From Glandiceps talaboti (taxonomy: Eukaryota; Hemichordata; Enteropneusta; Spengelidae): 64,000 bases of DNA. The notes under the pieces are model-generated. The model did not search any database. It saw only the letters and a program-made list of their open reading frames with translations, and was not told the DNA's origin. The translations under genes and the position numbers were made by a program. The stretch spans positions 5,248,518 through 5,312,517 of the forward strand of contig NC_135561.1 in NCBI RefSeq assembly GCF_964340395.1. Direction: 5' to 3'. The first letter of the stretch is position 1; the number at the start of each line of letters is the position of its first letter. Positions 25,001 to 47,094 of the stretch are shown here, piece after piece.

Positions 25001-27613
25001 TCAATGTTGTGCTTAGAATTTGGGATGAGTAAGAGTTAATAATGACATAGTTAAGTGGTCATGACACACTGTGTGCATGGTGTTTGAAAACAAAACAAAT
25101 ATAACTTCATGTGGATATGCATATCTGATGACAACAGAACTACACTGTAAATTTGGTGGAAAGGTAAATTGATATTTCCTCTGAGAATCTACTAGGACTT
25201 ACCAGATATTCCAAAGTAAGGCCAATGTCTAGTATAGATTTGACTCCTGCGGATACCACGGCAACGGGTGTCCTACCAAGCTCTGTCAAATCTGCACTCA
25301 CATCCATGGCTGAAAAGTATTAAATGCCAGTCCAGGAAATAAAAGTATTGTCAGAAACTTTGTGTTTGGGATGATTTCACATTAGATAATTTTTGCTCAG
25401 TTGCTGCGAAATACCAAATTCAAACTCTTTTTTTTCACCTCTATTGTTCTTTTAAGTGATACACCATTGCATCATGGGTCTTAGTAGACATAATTATTCA
25501 TCAGATGCTCATTGAATATTCATGACTCCCAAGAGCTTCCTTCAGATAAATAGTCATGAATATTCAGTGTACATCTAATGAATATTCAGTGTGCATCTCA
25601 TGAATAGTCATGTCTGCTAAGATCCATGATGCAATGGTGTTCCACTCAAAGAACAACGTAGGTGAAAAATACTTTCATTTTGTTGTTTCTTGGCAACCGA
25701 GCAAAATTATGAAATGACTCTTATTAGAACCAAATTTTTATAAATATACACCTATTTCCTGGAGTGGTATTCCCCTTTAAAAAGAGGACAATTAGTAAGA
25801 TACCACTCAAAAGGAAATCTCCAGTAGTTGTATTTTGGTAAACTATAAATAAAGTCATTTATGGGGTATAATTTTATCTTGTTCAAAGAATTTGGTTCAC
25901 AAGAACAAAATGGCGGCCAAGGATTTGAGCATGCGCTGAGAATTGTGACAGTCTCTGATGTTATAAGGATGTAATAGTTACCAATCACTCAATGATTCAT
26001 GGGAAGTCGAACTAATAACGTACTTGTTTCTGCCCCTCGATGGACACCACCTATACCCCCTGTGACAAATACAGGTATCCCTACTTTATGTGCAATCACC
26101 ATGGTAGCAGCAACAGTAGTTCCGCCAAGCTGACTCTGTGGATTTGATAGAAACACAGAAAATTACTGGTTGTCATATTTTAAAAAACTGGAACACTGTT
26201 TTACTTATGCAAAAGATAACAAGATGTGTTTTAATTTGGTGGCTCTTTTTCTTTCCTGTAGCTTTTATCTCCTTTAAGTTTTTAAAATCTCAATTTATTG
26301 GACAAACTAGATGTTCTTTGATGCATCCTTTCATGAGGATGTTATCTTTTGGAATTTCATTATTACACTTGTGTGTGCTTTTGTCTGTAAGGGGAATCTA
26401 ATAATTGTTTGAATGCTACAAGTTTTTGTGAGAAAATGCAAACATACCCTAGCTAAGACTGGTGCAAAATCTCTTCTGGAAACTTTGACAGAATCTTTAC
26501 TAGATGAGATTCTTTCTAGTTGTTCATTGGTGAGTCCGACATGAATTTTACCGTCGAGTATAGCAATAGTTGCAGGTGTTGCATTGTTATCTCTGACAAC
26601 AGATTCAACCAACTGTGCTGTGCTGTAAAGAGAGGAACTGTGAGTCAGTTATCGTACCAGAAAATAATTACTGCATTTTCTTTTATGTTTATGAACACAT
26701 TGTATATTAACTATGAATATATTGTTGCTGCTGTCTCCCATGATGCAATAGCCCATAGCAAAGATATCCTGTAAAGGCACAAGATTAATTTGATGTAGAA
26801 GAACTCTCAAATCACAAGTAATTGTAGGTGATGTAAAATCATGAAATGACTCTCCAGAACCCATAGTTTATGAAAATGACTTCACTTCCTGGAGTGGTGT
26901 TCCCCTTAAAATATTCACAGTTCTACCTGTTCACCTCAGTACCTTAGATTATGTGGATATGGCAGTCCATGGGTAATGATGGTACTCTCCAAGGCAACCA
27001 CTGGTTTACCAGCTGACAAGGCTGAAGATACACTTGGATGGATGTGAAGTAAACCTGAACAGAAAAACAGAAAAATTTTATGAATATTTGAGGAGAGGAG
27101 AGGAGAGAAGAGGAGAGGAGAGGAGAGGAGAGGAGAGGAGAGGAGGGGAGAGAAGAAAAGGAAAGCAAGGGAAGGGAAGGGAAGGGGTAAGGCAAGATGA
27201 GATCAGGTGAGATCAGGTGAGTCGAAATGAGAAGAAAAGAGAACTTCAAGAAGAGAAAAGAAGAGCAGAGGATAGGAGAGGAGAGAAAAGGGAAGCAATG
27301 CAAAGAGATGAGGCAAGACAATGCAAAGCAAAGTGAGCACAAGATAAGACAAATCTTTTACAAATGGAGAGGGAAATAGTAACTCATCAGATAAATAAAG
27401 AACTTTAACTTCAATTTTTCAAGAAAGCTAGTATGCTGAATAACTTCCAAGTATCACATAATTTGTAATTCTTAATCATTTTGCCAACTTACTGTCAGAT
27501 ATGTGTCTTCTCTGCACAGATATAACATGTTTGGTCGTCGATAAATTTTCTAATTGACTAACTCTGGCTAAAATACTCCTTGAGTTTTGCAAAAGTATAC
27601 GTTGATAAATCAT
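15076..27613 (-). CDS. Bifunctional pseudouridine-5'-phosphate glycosidase / PfkB-type kinase
   Basis: This leftward gene encodes a predicted 723-aa two-domain enzyme of pseudouridine breakdown. The kinase domain phosphorylates pseudouridine; the glycosidase domain (IndA/PsuG family) splits pseudouridine 5'-phosphate to uracil and ribose 5-phosphate. Exons: 27613–27493, 27054–26943, 26622–26448, 26129–26024, 25309–25203, 24819–24693, 24041–23921, 23342–23257, exon 9 (21370–21147 or 21874–21663), 20600–20534, 19808–19714, 19045–18917, 17999–17885, 17061–16915, 16461–16310, 15809–15730, 15283–15076. All splice sites are GT–AG and phases close. The first ~40 residues are basic and Ser/Arg-rich, suggesting mitochondrial import. 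PsuG marks are [29 protein letters not shown] and [11 protein letters not shown], keeping the Lys residues that match E. coli Lys93 and Lys166. PfkB marks are [12 protein letters not shown] (exon 9b) and the anion-hole/catalytic motif VSGAGD (exon 16). Exon 9 spans the domain junction and is duplicated. Confidence 0.93.
15473..15731. repeat. ~51-bp minisatellite overlapping the exon 16 splice donor
   Basis: Five to six copies of a unit of about 51 bases with core ACATGAATACAGACTAACTG. Each unit ends in the string that reads GTAAG on the minus strand. The copy nearest exon 16 provides that exon's real donor (GATTG|GTAAG at 15730); the others are decoys inside intron 16. Confidence 0.9.
17586..17618. 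repeat. AAT microsatellite in intron 13
   Basis: About ten AAT units with one C interruption. Confidence 0.9.
18100..18303. mobile_element. Palindromic MITE family, partial copy (intron 12)
   Basis: This carries the right half of the element seen whole at 25326–25778. It runs from the central TCCCATGATGCAATG through TTTCTCTGAAATCACAAGTA and CATAGTTTATGAAAATGAC to the terminal TTCCTGGAGTGG. The left arm is missing or diverged. Confidence 0.65.
19290..19323 (+). repeat. Poly-T tract in intron 11
   Basis: About 34 bases that are almost all T, preceded by shorter A and T runs. The frames drawn through it are artefacts. Confidence 0.85.
19939..20252. mobile_element. Palindromic MITE family, copy with both arms (intron 10)
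   Basis: The left arm runs from GGGAACACCACACCCGGAAA to GGGTATCTTTGCTGTAGACC and AATGCATCATGGGA. The right arm is its reverse complement, TCCCATGATGCATT with GATACCCTATAAAGGCAC and CGTTTCTCTGAAATTGCAAG. The outermost right end is absent. Central sequence is TGAATATTCATT-like. Related copies lie at 18.1, 25.3, 26.7 and probably 55.3 kb. Confidence 0.75.
20937..21136. repeat. ~44-bp minisatellite next to the exon 9b donor
   Basis: Four to five copies of a unit with core CTATAGTTACCATGGCAATC followed by AAATTTGAATGATGGAGAAT. It ends about ten bases from the donor of exon 9b. It lies in the intron that follows exon 9b. Confidence 0.85.
21147..21370 (-). CDS. Exon 9b: canonical junction exon of the pseudouridine enzyme
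   Basis: This is a 224-base exon with acceptor CCATAG and donor GTGAGT. It completes a codon left with one base by exon 8, giving Asn, and reads [20 protein letters not shown], a 25–30-residue linker, then [20 protein letters not shown] before ending in phase 0. The front half is the end of the PsuG domain, including the NN pair that matches the E. coli active-site Asn289 region. The rear half is the first strand of the PfkB kinase with its substrate-binding Asp (SIVDF). It is the more family-like of the two exon 9 copies. A 44-base tandem repeat lies a few bases beyond its donor. Confidence 0.88.
21663..21874 (-). CDS. Exon 9a: alternative, probably mutually exclusive copy of exon 9
   Basis: This 212-base exon lies about 0.29 kb upstream (transcript sense) of exon 9b. 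Its acceptor is ATGAAAG and its donor GTGAGT. It is open throughout and encodes the same layout: [20 protein letters not shown], a linker of unlike sequence, then [20 protein letters not shown]. Like 9b it takes one base from exon 8 and ends in phase 0. Using both copies would therefore shift the frame, so splicing has to choose one. Relative to 9b the PfkB substrate-site Asp is Gly (SIVGF) and the start is Ser instead of Asn. The acceptor is slightly weaker because the pyrimidine tract stops about 11 bases short. It could instead be a duplicate exon that is skipped and decaying, but no stop has appeared. Confidence 0.75.
21907..22006. repeat. AATC microsatellite just upstream of exon 9a
   Basis: About 24 AATC units with one early TTCA interruption. 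On the transcript strand this is a GATT run about 30 bases before the exon 9a acceptor. Confidence 0.95.
22012..22490. mobile_element. Long inverted-repeat (foldback) element in intron 8
   Basis: The left arm (about 22012–22175) reads through AAGTACAACTGTCGACATCA, CAGACTGTGGATGA, AATTGGATTAATAACACTTG, CAGCATGTTGGAAGTAC and TTTGATAAGAACAGTTTGATGGC. The right arm (about 22243–22485) is its reverse complement. The right arm has about three copies of a 29-base segment with core AATCCAATTCAGTTGTTTAC, where the left arm has one. A ~65-base loop separates them. It has no coding capacity. It sits directly upstream (transcript sense) of duplicated exon 9. Confidence 0.8.
25326..25778. mobile_element. 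Palindromic MITE family, full-length copy (intron 4)
   Basis: Ends are GTCCAGGAAATAAA on the left and TATTTCCTGGAGTGG on the right. Inner pairs include ACACCATTGCATCATGG / CCATGATGCAATGGTGT and TTCACCT / AGGTGAA around a centre rich in TGAATATTCA motifs. About 450 bases, no reading frame. Confidence 0.75.
26714..26912. mobile_element. Palindromic MITE family, right-half copy (intron 2)
   Basis: It matches the 18.1-kb half copy: TCCCATGATGCAATAGCCC, AAAGATATCCTGTAAAGGCA, TAATTGTAGGTGATGTAAAA, then CCATAGTTTATGAAAATGAC and terminal TTCCTGGAGTGGTGTTCCCC. The two half copies share the same breakpoint region near the palindrome centre. Confidence 0.7.
27090..27345 (+). repeat. Purine-rich GGAGA satellite stretch in intron 1
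   Basis: About 70 bases of GGAGA units, then 180 bases of degenerate GGGAA, GAAAAGA and GCAAAG motifs. The plus strand is almost wholly purine, so the transcript strand is pyrimidine-rich. Confidence 0.85.
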
Positions 27614-27787
27614 ACCTGTGTTGAAAAAATACAAAGAAATGTCTGCGAATGAATAAGTTTATAAAACAATTTAAAGAATCAGTAAATTGTAAAGAAAAAG
27701 ATCAATAGTTCAATGTAGGATAAAAAACTTAATTCTTTTAGTTAGGCCTCAGACCCCACTCAATTTAACCGGCCAAAATTGATAATA

Positions 27788-28110
27788 GACCTGTTGCCGG
27801 TTCCAAGATGCATTGCGCATCTCTCCATACAATGCCATGTATTCTGTATGTGCAGAGGGGTTTGCACGCTACTCATGGGGATGGTTGTCACATGATGGTA
27901 CCCTGGGTCTACCCGTAAAATCTCTCTCTGTCATTAATGGCGTTTAGTCTTTGTTCTATAAAATCACCCATAATTAAAGAGGCCAACATGTCTTACCATC
28001 ATTTCCTGATGAAAATGTTATTTCAAATGTAATAAAGACAAAACAAGACTAAATCTAACAACATAAGCAACGCCCTCTCGCGCAATGCATCTTGGAACGG
28101 AAAATCGACC
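27788..28110. mobile_element. MITE inserted in an older repeat; a related copy at 30.2 kb lacks it
   Basis: Exact 18-base inverted repeats, TTCCAAGATGCATTGCGC at 27801–27818 and its reverse complement at 28080–28097, mark the ends. They extend a few bases outward with mismatches. The flanks (TTAGGCCTCAGACCCC on the left, ATTGTTTCAGACAGCACAAT on the right) match a contiguous sequence at 30.11–30.39 kb that has no insertion. No reading frame of interest. Confidence 0.75.
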
Positions 28111-28379
28111 ATTGTTTCAGACAGCACAATCAATTTCCAATCAGTATGTAGTAGTATGTAGTAGTATGTAGTATGAATACAAAGATAGTATGTAGTGAGA
28201 AAAGTGCTCCTTATTGACTCTTCAATGTATTTTAGTGCCATGCATTTAATATTATAGCAAAACATCTTGTTTCTCGATTTGACGACAAATATATTAATTT
28301 AGCCTAAGTTAGTAAGGGTACAAAACAGATTCCGTTAAAGCCACACTATCTGCAACTGCAAAGTTTTTTGAAACTATTT

Positions 28380-28680
28380 TGTTAAATATAATATCATACA
28401 GCCTGAGCACTTCTACTGAATCACCTATGGGTAAACATATTTGTGTAGCTGTACACATTATAATGCAATATATTCTATCCAATCAAATTGATTTCTGGGT
28501 CAGAACCCCTAATGATTGAATCACAATTTGAACTTCTCACTTATACTACTTCGATAAAATATACTTCTAGTTGGCATGTACAATGTCTAATTATTGGTAT
28601 TTTAACAATTTTAGTTAATAAATTGTTGGTTTTCTGATCATGAAAATGATACCCCAGTTACAGCTAGTGTACGTTTACAA
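28380..28680. repeat. Dispersed repeat related to 10.06–10.31 kb
   Basis: Shared blocks are GTAAACA, CCAATCAAA, TGATTT, CAGAACCC and a long TGTCTAATTATTGGTATTTTA match, then ACAGCTAGTG, which also occurs near 10.66 kb. The same order and orientation are kept. Family unknown. Confidence 0.6.
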
Positions 28681-28737
28681 GTAAAATTATTGTTGGATGA
28701 GAACTGTAATGATTCAAAGGGTACAAATGAAAGAAAG

Positions 28738-28907
28738 TGAGTGAGTGAGTGAGTGAGTGAGTGAGTGAGTGAGTGAGTGAGTGAGTGAGTGAGTGAGTGA
28801 GTGAGTGAGTGAGTGAGTGAGTGAGTGAGTGAGTGAGTGAGTGAGTGAATGAATGAGTGAATGAATGAATGAATGAATGAATGAATGAATGAATGAATGA
28901 ATGAATG
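28738..28907. repeat. GTGA / GAAT tetranucleotide microsatellite
   Basis: About 110 bases of GTGA units followed by about 55 bases of ATGA units. It lies between the noncoding and the first coding exon of the pseudouridine gene. Confidence 0.95.
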
Positions 28908-29204
28908 TCTTGGCTGAACCAATGAACATTACTCTAACAAATACAACCAAATTCAGTGTTTTCACTAAACTAGAAAGTGACGTGCTTCCGAAGTCATGCT
29001 CAACGTAAAAGTATTAGGAGATAGAATGATGCAAGATTGATATGTGTACATGTAACATTGCAAGTCGACAGCAGCGGTGACTTCACAACGCGACGATGAC
29101 ATGATCCATTCAAAATGCACATTCAAATACACATATCAAGCCCTATCACTTTGTCATGCATTATCTGATATTCGAGCCATTTTCATTACACTATCATGGC
29201 TTAC

Positions 29205-29290
29205 CTGAGGTGTGATACGACAAGGGCTGAAATCACATTGTACGTATACAACTAAGTACTTATACTTCAAGCCGCTGGTGCGAGCTCATC
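29205..29290 (-). other. Probable noncoding 5' exon of the pseudouridine gene
   Basis: The minus strand has a good donor, CCTCAG|GTAAGCC, at 29205. The first coding exon at 27613 has an acceptor (CAACACAG at 27616) only two bases before its ATG, which implies an upstream noncoding exon. This donor is the best partner I can see. The 5' boundary is not determined and the end given is nominal. The rightward TTC38 gene begins within about 1.3 kb, so the two genes are divergently transcribed. Confidence 0.45.
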
Positions 29291-30509
29291 GTGTTTGATA
29301 GCTTAGAAATCAGGTGATCTGTCACATGACAAGGTTAAAACAACGTGCTGAAGTTAACAGAGGGCGCTCTGCTGTACTGAAATCGGAGGGGGCGTTCACC
29401 TTTTTCATGCATGGTGGAGGGGTGGGTCAGAATATTTTGTGCAAAGATTTGTGGGGGTCTGTATTTTTCATGCCTCGGTCTTTTGCAAAACACCAGCCCC
29501 CCTACCCCCATAAATTCTGCCCTTTAGGGGCGAGATGAATAGTGCACTGCACTAGTTACTAGTTTATGCATGATCGAGTGTTTGTCCAGTGTGATAATCT
29601 CCCAGCAGATGAGAGATAAAGCAAACTGTTAATGTAAGTGATCTCCTGCCAGTTTTAAGATAAGGGGTGTTTTAATTAAGATAAGATTAGAAGAATGGAC
29701 AAGGCGTCTTTATTTAGTCAATAAAGCAAGGAGAGAATTACATACAGCCTCAGACTTTTAGTGGTCTGAGATCAACAGCTGAGAGCAAAGTAACCAGGGA
29801 AAGAAAAAGAAATAGTTTTAAAACTCAATGAGTCAATTGATCAATATCACACATAAAGTAAGTTATATTGCACCACAAAAATTGATCAATCAATCATTCA
29901 ACCAAATAATAAATAAATCAATCAATACATCAACCGATCGATCGATCGATCAATCAATCAGTTACATGCTCGCTGCTCCCTGTGGTATGATATGACTCTC
30001 AAACCTCTCAGGCAGACATTTTAATTGTAACCTTTTTTTATTTACAAAGCCCCTAGGGTCAGGGATGTACTATGGTAAATAAATATTCACTTCAAACATT
30101 AAAACACTGATGTGTAAGGTCACTGGTTCATTGTAGGATAAACATTAGTAAATTCTTTCAGTTAGGCCTCAGGCACCCACCCTCTTTTAACTTAATTGGT
30201 CAAAATTGAAAATTGTTTCAAACAGCACAATCATCAATTTCAAATTTCAACACGTAGTAGTATGTAAGTGCTATGAATACAAATTAAAGCCAGTATGTTG
30301 TGAGGAGAAAATACAGTCTTCTATTGACAGTATAATGTGCACATACATTTACTATAGTGAAATTTTTTTCCATTTCCCAATTTGATGACTTTTTAAAAAA
30401 AATATTTCAAACTTTTTTGTCAGTCAAAACCTTTTGAAGTAAATCTCCAAATTTTCATTCGTAACCTCAAAGTTCACCCACTGGCCATGTATATTCATTT
30501 ATTGCAATA
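29291..30509. other. Divergent spacer between the pseudouridine gene and TTC38
   Basis: No exon was recognised. The region should hold both promoters and possibly the missing first exon of TTC38. It contains AT-rich DNA, AATC/ATCA runs near 29.88–29.96 kb, and a repeat at 30.11–30.39 kb that is the uninterrupted counterpart of the MITE-bearing copy at 27.7–28.3 kb. Confidence 0.5.
30110..30390. repeat. Older repeat without MITE (counterpart of 27.7–28.3 kb)
   Basis: It carries GTAGGATAAA, TTAGGCCTCAGGC, AAAATTGAAAATTGTTTCAAACAGCAC, GTAGTAGTATGTA and TATTGACAGT in the same order as the copy at 27.71–28.29 kb. The join AAAATTGAAAATTGTTTC is where the other copy holds the inserted element. Confidence 0.7.
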
Positions 30510-30542
30510 ATGATAAACTTTTTTACAAAATTTGCCTTACAG

Positions 30543-37695
<7,153 letters not shown>

Positions 37696-38136
37696 GGGAT
37701 GTATCGGTCCAGGAGTGAAATGAACTGACTGCACAGCTGACAATATGGCAGCTACCAATCATTTGCTTTAGGATACCAGCATAGTCTGCAACAACACTAC
37801 ATATCACTTTGAAGTGTCTCATTTTGTCAACAATTGTGCCATCGCCAATCATTTGCATTGCTGTATGTATATTTGTATGGATCGCTTAGAAGTGTCCCTT
37901 CACCAACTATGTGGCAAATTTACAATAGCAGCTTTGTTTATAATGGACTCTATTTTGAAGTGTGCATAGATTTCTACATAGATTCATATGTTGACAAATG
38001 GTGCAGGTACCAATTAATTGCATGACAATTATATAGAAATCAGTGGTTTCTTTGCTTATCATATATTACATTGAATTGTACACTGGTATATCAAGTATTG
38101 ATAATGCTTTATATTGGTTTTCATAAGGGGCTACTA

Positions 38137-38345
38137 TTGTCTGTCTGTCTGTCTGTAGGTAGGTAGGTAGGTAGGTATATATGTAGTGTGCATACGCATC
38201 TCTTTGGTACCAAAATCTTAATAAAAAAATGTGATTGGATTGACATGAAATTTCTACATAGATTTTAATTGACACCCACTGGAAGTGATTGATGTTTGGT
38301 GCAAAGCTGCTGATATGACCTTGACCTGTATAGTTATTGGACGAA
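38137..38345. repeat. Microsatellite-tailed interspersed repeat, inverted copy
   Basis: CTGT and GGTA tetranucleotide runs at 38137–38177 are followed by AT-rich sequence and GATATGACCTTGACCTGTAT. The layout (repeat body plus tetranucleotide run) is like repeats at 44.1, 50.0 and 55.8 kb in the other orientation. Confidence 0.5.
38220..38225 (+). terminator. Candidate polyadenylation signal of TTC38
   Basis: AATAAA about 0.5 kb past the TTC38 stop. Another AATAAA is at 38404–38409. Which one is used is unknown. Confidence 0.35.
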
Positions 38346-38409
38346 TAACCATGATATTGGTCATAAAAAATCACCATCATGATTTACTAAATAACTAAAA
38401 GTTAATAAA

Positions 38410-39621
38410 TCTTATATTCTTTATTAAGCTTCAATATTTGTGTGTGCACGAGTTCTTTTACTTGTAGTTAAAATTACAGTTGATTGCTTTCTAGTGTTCC
38501 ATTTGACATTCTATTTGCTATAATCTGACACATTGTGTTTTAACATAGAAATCTTAAAGAGGAGGGCGGTGCCGCAAAACATCAAAGGAACAATTGTTTA
38601 CATCATAGACCCTGTGGGTGGAGGGTCTATGTTTACATCGAGCGACATGGGTTGGAATCTAACTCGGCCTTCTGGTACAGTTATAAAGTGAGCCACCAAC
38701 GGCAGTGATCAGTTAAAGAGAGTGTACCACAGCTTAATCATTTATTAGCTGGGTCAATAGAAATATTATTGTAGCTCAAACGTTTTGTATAACGTTTGTC
38801 ATACATCATGTCAACATATCCTATAAGCTACACAATGACTATTTGTATGTAAATCGTAACATTAAAGGTTTGTAGCATATAATTGCATGTTGCCTCGCAG
38901 GATACATGTGGGTTCCCATCCAGGCATAAATGTTTATTTGAAATTGAATAATGTGGATTTCAAAACACCAATAACGGTATAATCTCTAAAAGAAATATGT
39001 ATATATAATGCATAGCGAGGGGAAAGGGGTAGGATATGAAGGTAACTTGATATGCAACATAAATATATAAAATTACCCACTTTCGTAGTACAATTCTGTT
39101 CTTACAACATATAAAAGTACGGAAGAAACACCAAACTAAAAGATTACACCAAAAATACAAGATACGAGAAAAATATCTTCAACAAATCAAGTATTTAAAA
39201 TGTTCACATGTCCTTTCCTCAAAACCAACTACCTATTACATATAAACTCTAGCATTGTCATAATTACGGGTTAAAGGCCGAGTAATTTCTTGCATCCATC
39301 ACTAATGAAATCTTCCTTTCCTCTCGATTCCAATATTCAGTGTTATAAAAGATAGTTCGAAAAAATTATGTCACCACTAATTGTGTCATCATCACTTGGC
39401 TATCCAAAGGATGAAATATTGTTCTGATCAATGCTGATTATGTCATATTTTTAACCCAAATGATAAGTTTTGTCAGTTTTGTAATTCTGATTATTTGATT
39501 TTTTTTCATATACATAAATTATATTTGGTAAACCAAAATACACATGTAAAATAAACAAATACAAACATGTAAACAGTTTAATCCAAGGCGTTATAGTTCG
39601 TTTTGTGTCCTAGGTACATGT
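38410..39621. other. Convergent spacer between TTC38 and the leftward CYP4
   Basis: No exon was recognised. A compact hairpin lies at 38608–38635 (CATAGACCCT pairing with AGGGTCTATG around an eight-base loop). The rest is AT-rich and probably holds the 3' UTR of the CYP4 gene. Confidence 0.5.
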
Positions 39622-45622
<6,001 letters not shown>

Positions 45623-45716
45623 CTTCCTGACTCGTCATGTATGAAGTTTACGTACTGACACTGTGCGAACTTTCTTCGTTCGGGTGATCGTGACCTGGCC
45701 AGTTACCGTGCATCTT

Positions 45717-45728
45717 TGCGCATGCTCA
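45717..45728. promoter_or_regulatory. NRF1-like site upstream of CYP4 arm 1
   Basis: TGCGCATGCTCA differs by one base from the palindromic NRF1 consensus and lies about 95 bases upstream of the ATG at 45622, a usual promoter position. Confidence 0.4.
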
Positions 45729-47094
45729 GTTAGGCATACATTATTTAATTCATTATATAATAACATAGTCCCTGTGATTTATCGACATGATTTATAAACC
45801 ACATAGGTGCTTAAAGTTGTTATATCATATAGATCTACGCGTGTGAAGTTGAAAGACCTTAACATAAAATAACTTGATTAGGTCAGTGGAAACACTTCCA
45901 CTCAACAAATATCGGTCGATACACGATGGCCCCAAGTTAAACCTGAAGTTTGGTTCACCAGCAATCGAGTGCCATAAACATTATCGCATGCGTTTTGATT
46001 TCAGGGGTGACAGCTAACTTCAAATCAAATCGAGTTTTCTGATTGTGTGTGTTTACAGTTGTCATGTGATAAAAACACAATAGTGCAGATTATGACAACT
46101 ATTTTGAAACTTCACTCAAATACCTGCGACCTCTTACATAAATATGTTGATCCATAATTCATCAAGTGATATATCCTATTGTGGCGGCTGGTACTTTATA
46201 AGCATAACGGCCCAGTTTTCGGCGATAAAGTACTGCCATCGTATGCATTCACACAAAGTTTCTTGAAGCCCTCACTGTATGCAGGGATTAGATAATGTGA
46301 TCTAGAATTGAATTGGTTTTTCCTAATTTTGTGGTGAAGTAAACCTATATTAATTTTGCTATTTTTTTCCTTTCTTTCCAGAGTTATTCGCAATTTGACC
46401 AATGAAGATTTAAAGAATTATATCTGGTCTCATCAGTCTGAATAGTCACTGTGTTTGTTGACTGACAGTATTTCCATTAACACAGACCCTTCAAATACTT
46501 TACTTCAGTGCAGTGTCTGAAACTAATGTAATGGATAGTGATCACTGGCTAGCTGTAGGGCCAGTGACTCTTGAAAGTTACTGGTTACTTATGGGACCAC
46601 AATTTCCACATTATTTATATCACATTGCATATTTACCAAACTAACATCATTCTTATTTCAAAGCGAACTAGTAAACGTCTATTACACGAGTGCTGTTAAT
46701 CATGTAACAACTATTTCCCAAGGTCGAAATCCAAGAGAGAAAGTTGCTACATAAAATACAGGAGTGGTAATTTGACGCCTACTAGTGTCCGAATAAGGCC
46801 AGGCAATAAGTGTTTATAATATCACGTGATCGTGTTTTTGCCCACTGGTGGCAAGCAAGAATAAATTTCTCCATCAACTATTTGACATTACATTCAACTA
46901 GAGGGCACACTTAATAGGGTGTATTGTACTTTTCAACGGGCAATTATCGACACATAATGACGAATATTACAACTACAGACACAAGTACAAAATTAAAAAA
47001 CAACCACCAACAAACCAATCATCAGATTTAATCATAATAAACTTATAACCAAGAAACATTAGAATGTCATTTCCGACATAAACAATAGTATAGT
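45729..47094. other. Spacer between CYP4 arm 1 promoter and UGT arm 1 3' end
   Basis: No gene was seen. At 46.68–46.81 kb is a degraded copy of the MITE at 35.64 kb (GAATAAGGCCAGGCAATAAG). A possible poly(A) signal of the UGT gene (ATTAAA, minus strand) lies near 47.03 kb. Confidence 0.5.
46683..46812. mobile_element. Degraded MITE copy related to 35.64 kb
   Basis: The right end CTACTAGTGTCCGAATAAGG, GCCAGGCAATAAGTG and the internal CTATTTCCCAAGG, GAAATCCAAGAGAG and TTGCTACATAA blocks match the 155-bp element in TTC38. The left terminal repeat is weakly kept. Confidence 0.65.

Noticed and set aside
26944-27342. 132-codon Ser/Leu/Pro-rich frame on the minus strand
   Set aside because: It is the out-of-phase reading of exon 2 of the pseudouridine gene joined to the adjacent purine-repeat intron.
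28638-28965. Ser-His-rich reading frames on the minus strand
   Set aside because: They are translations of GTGA and GAAT tetranucleotide repeats.
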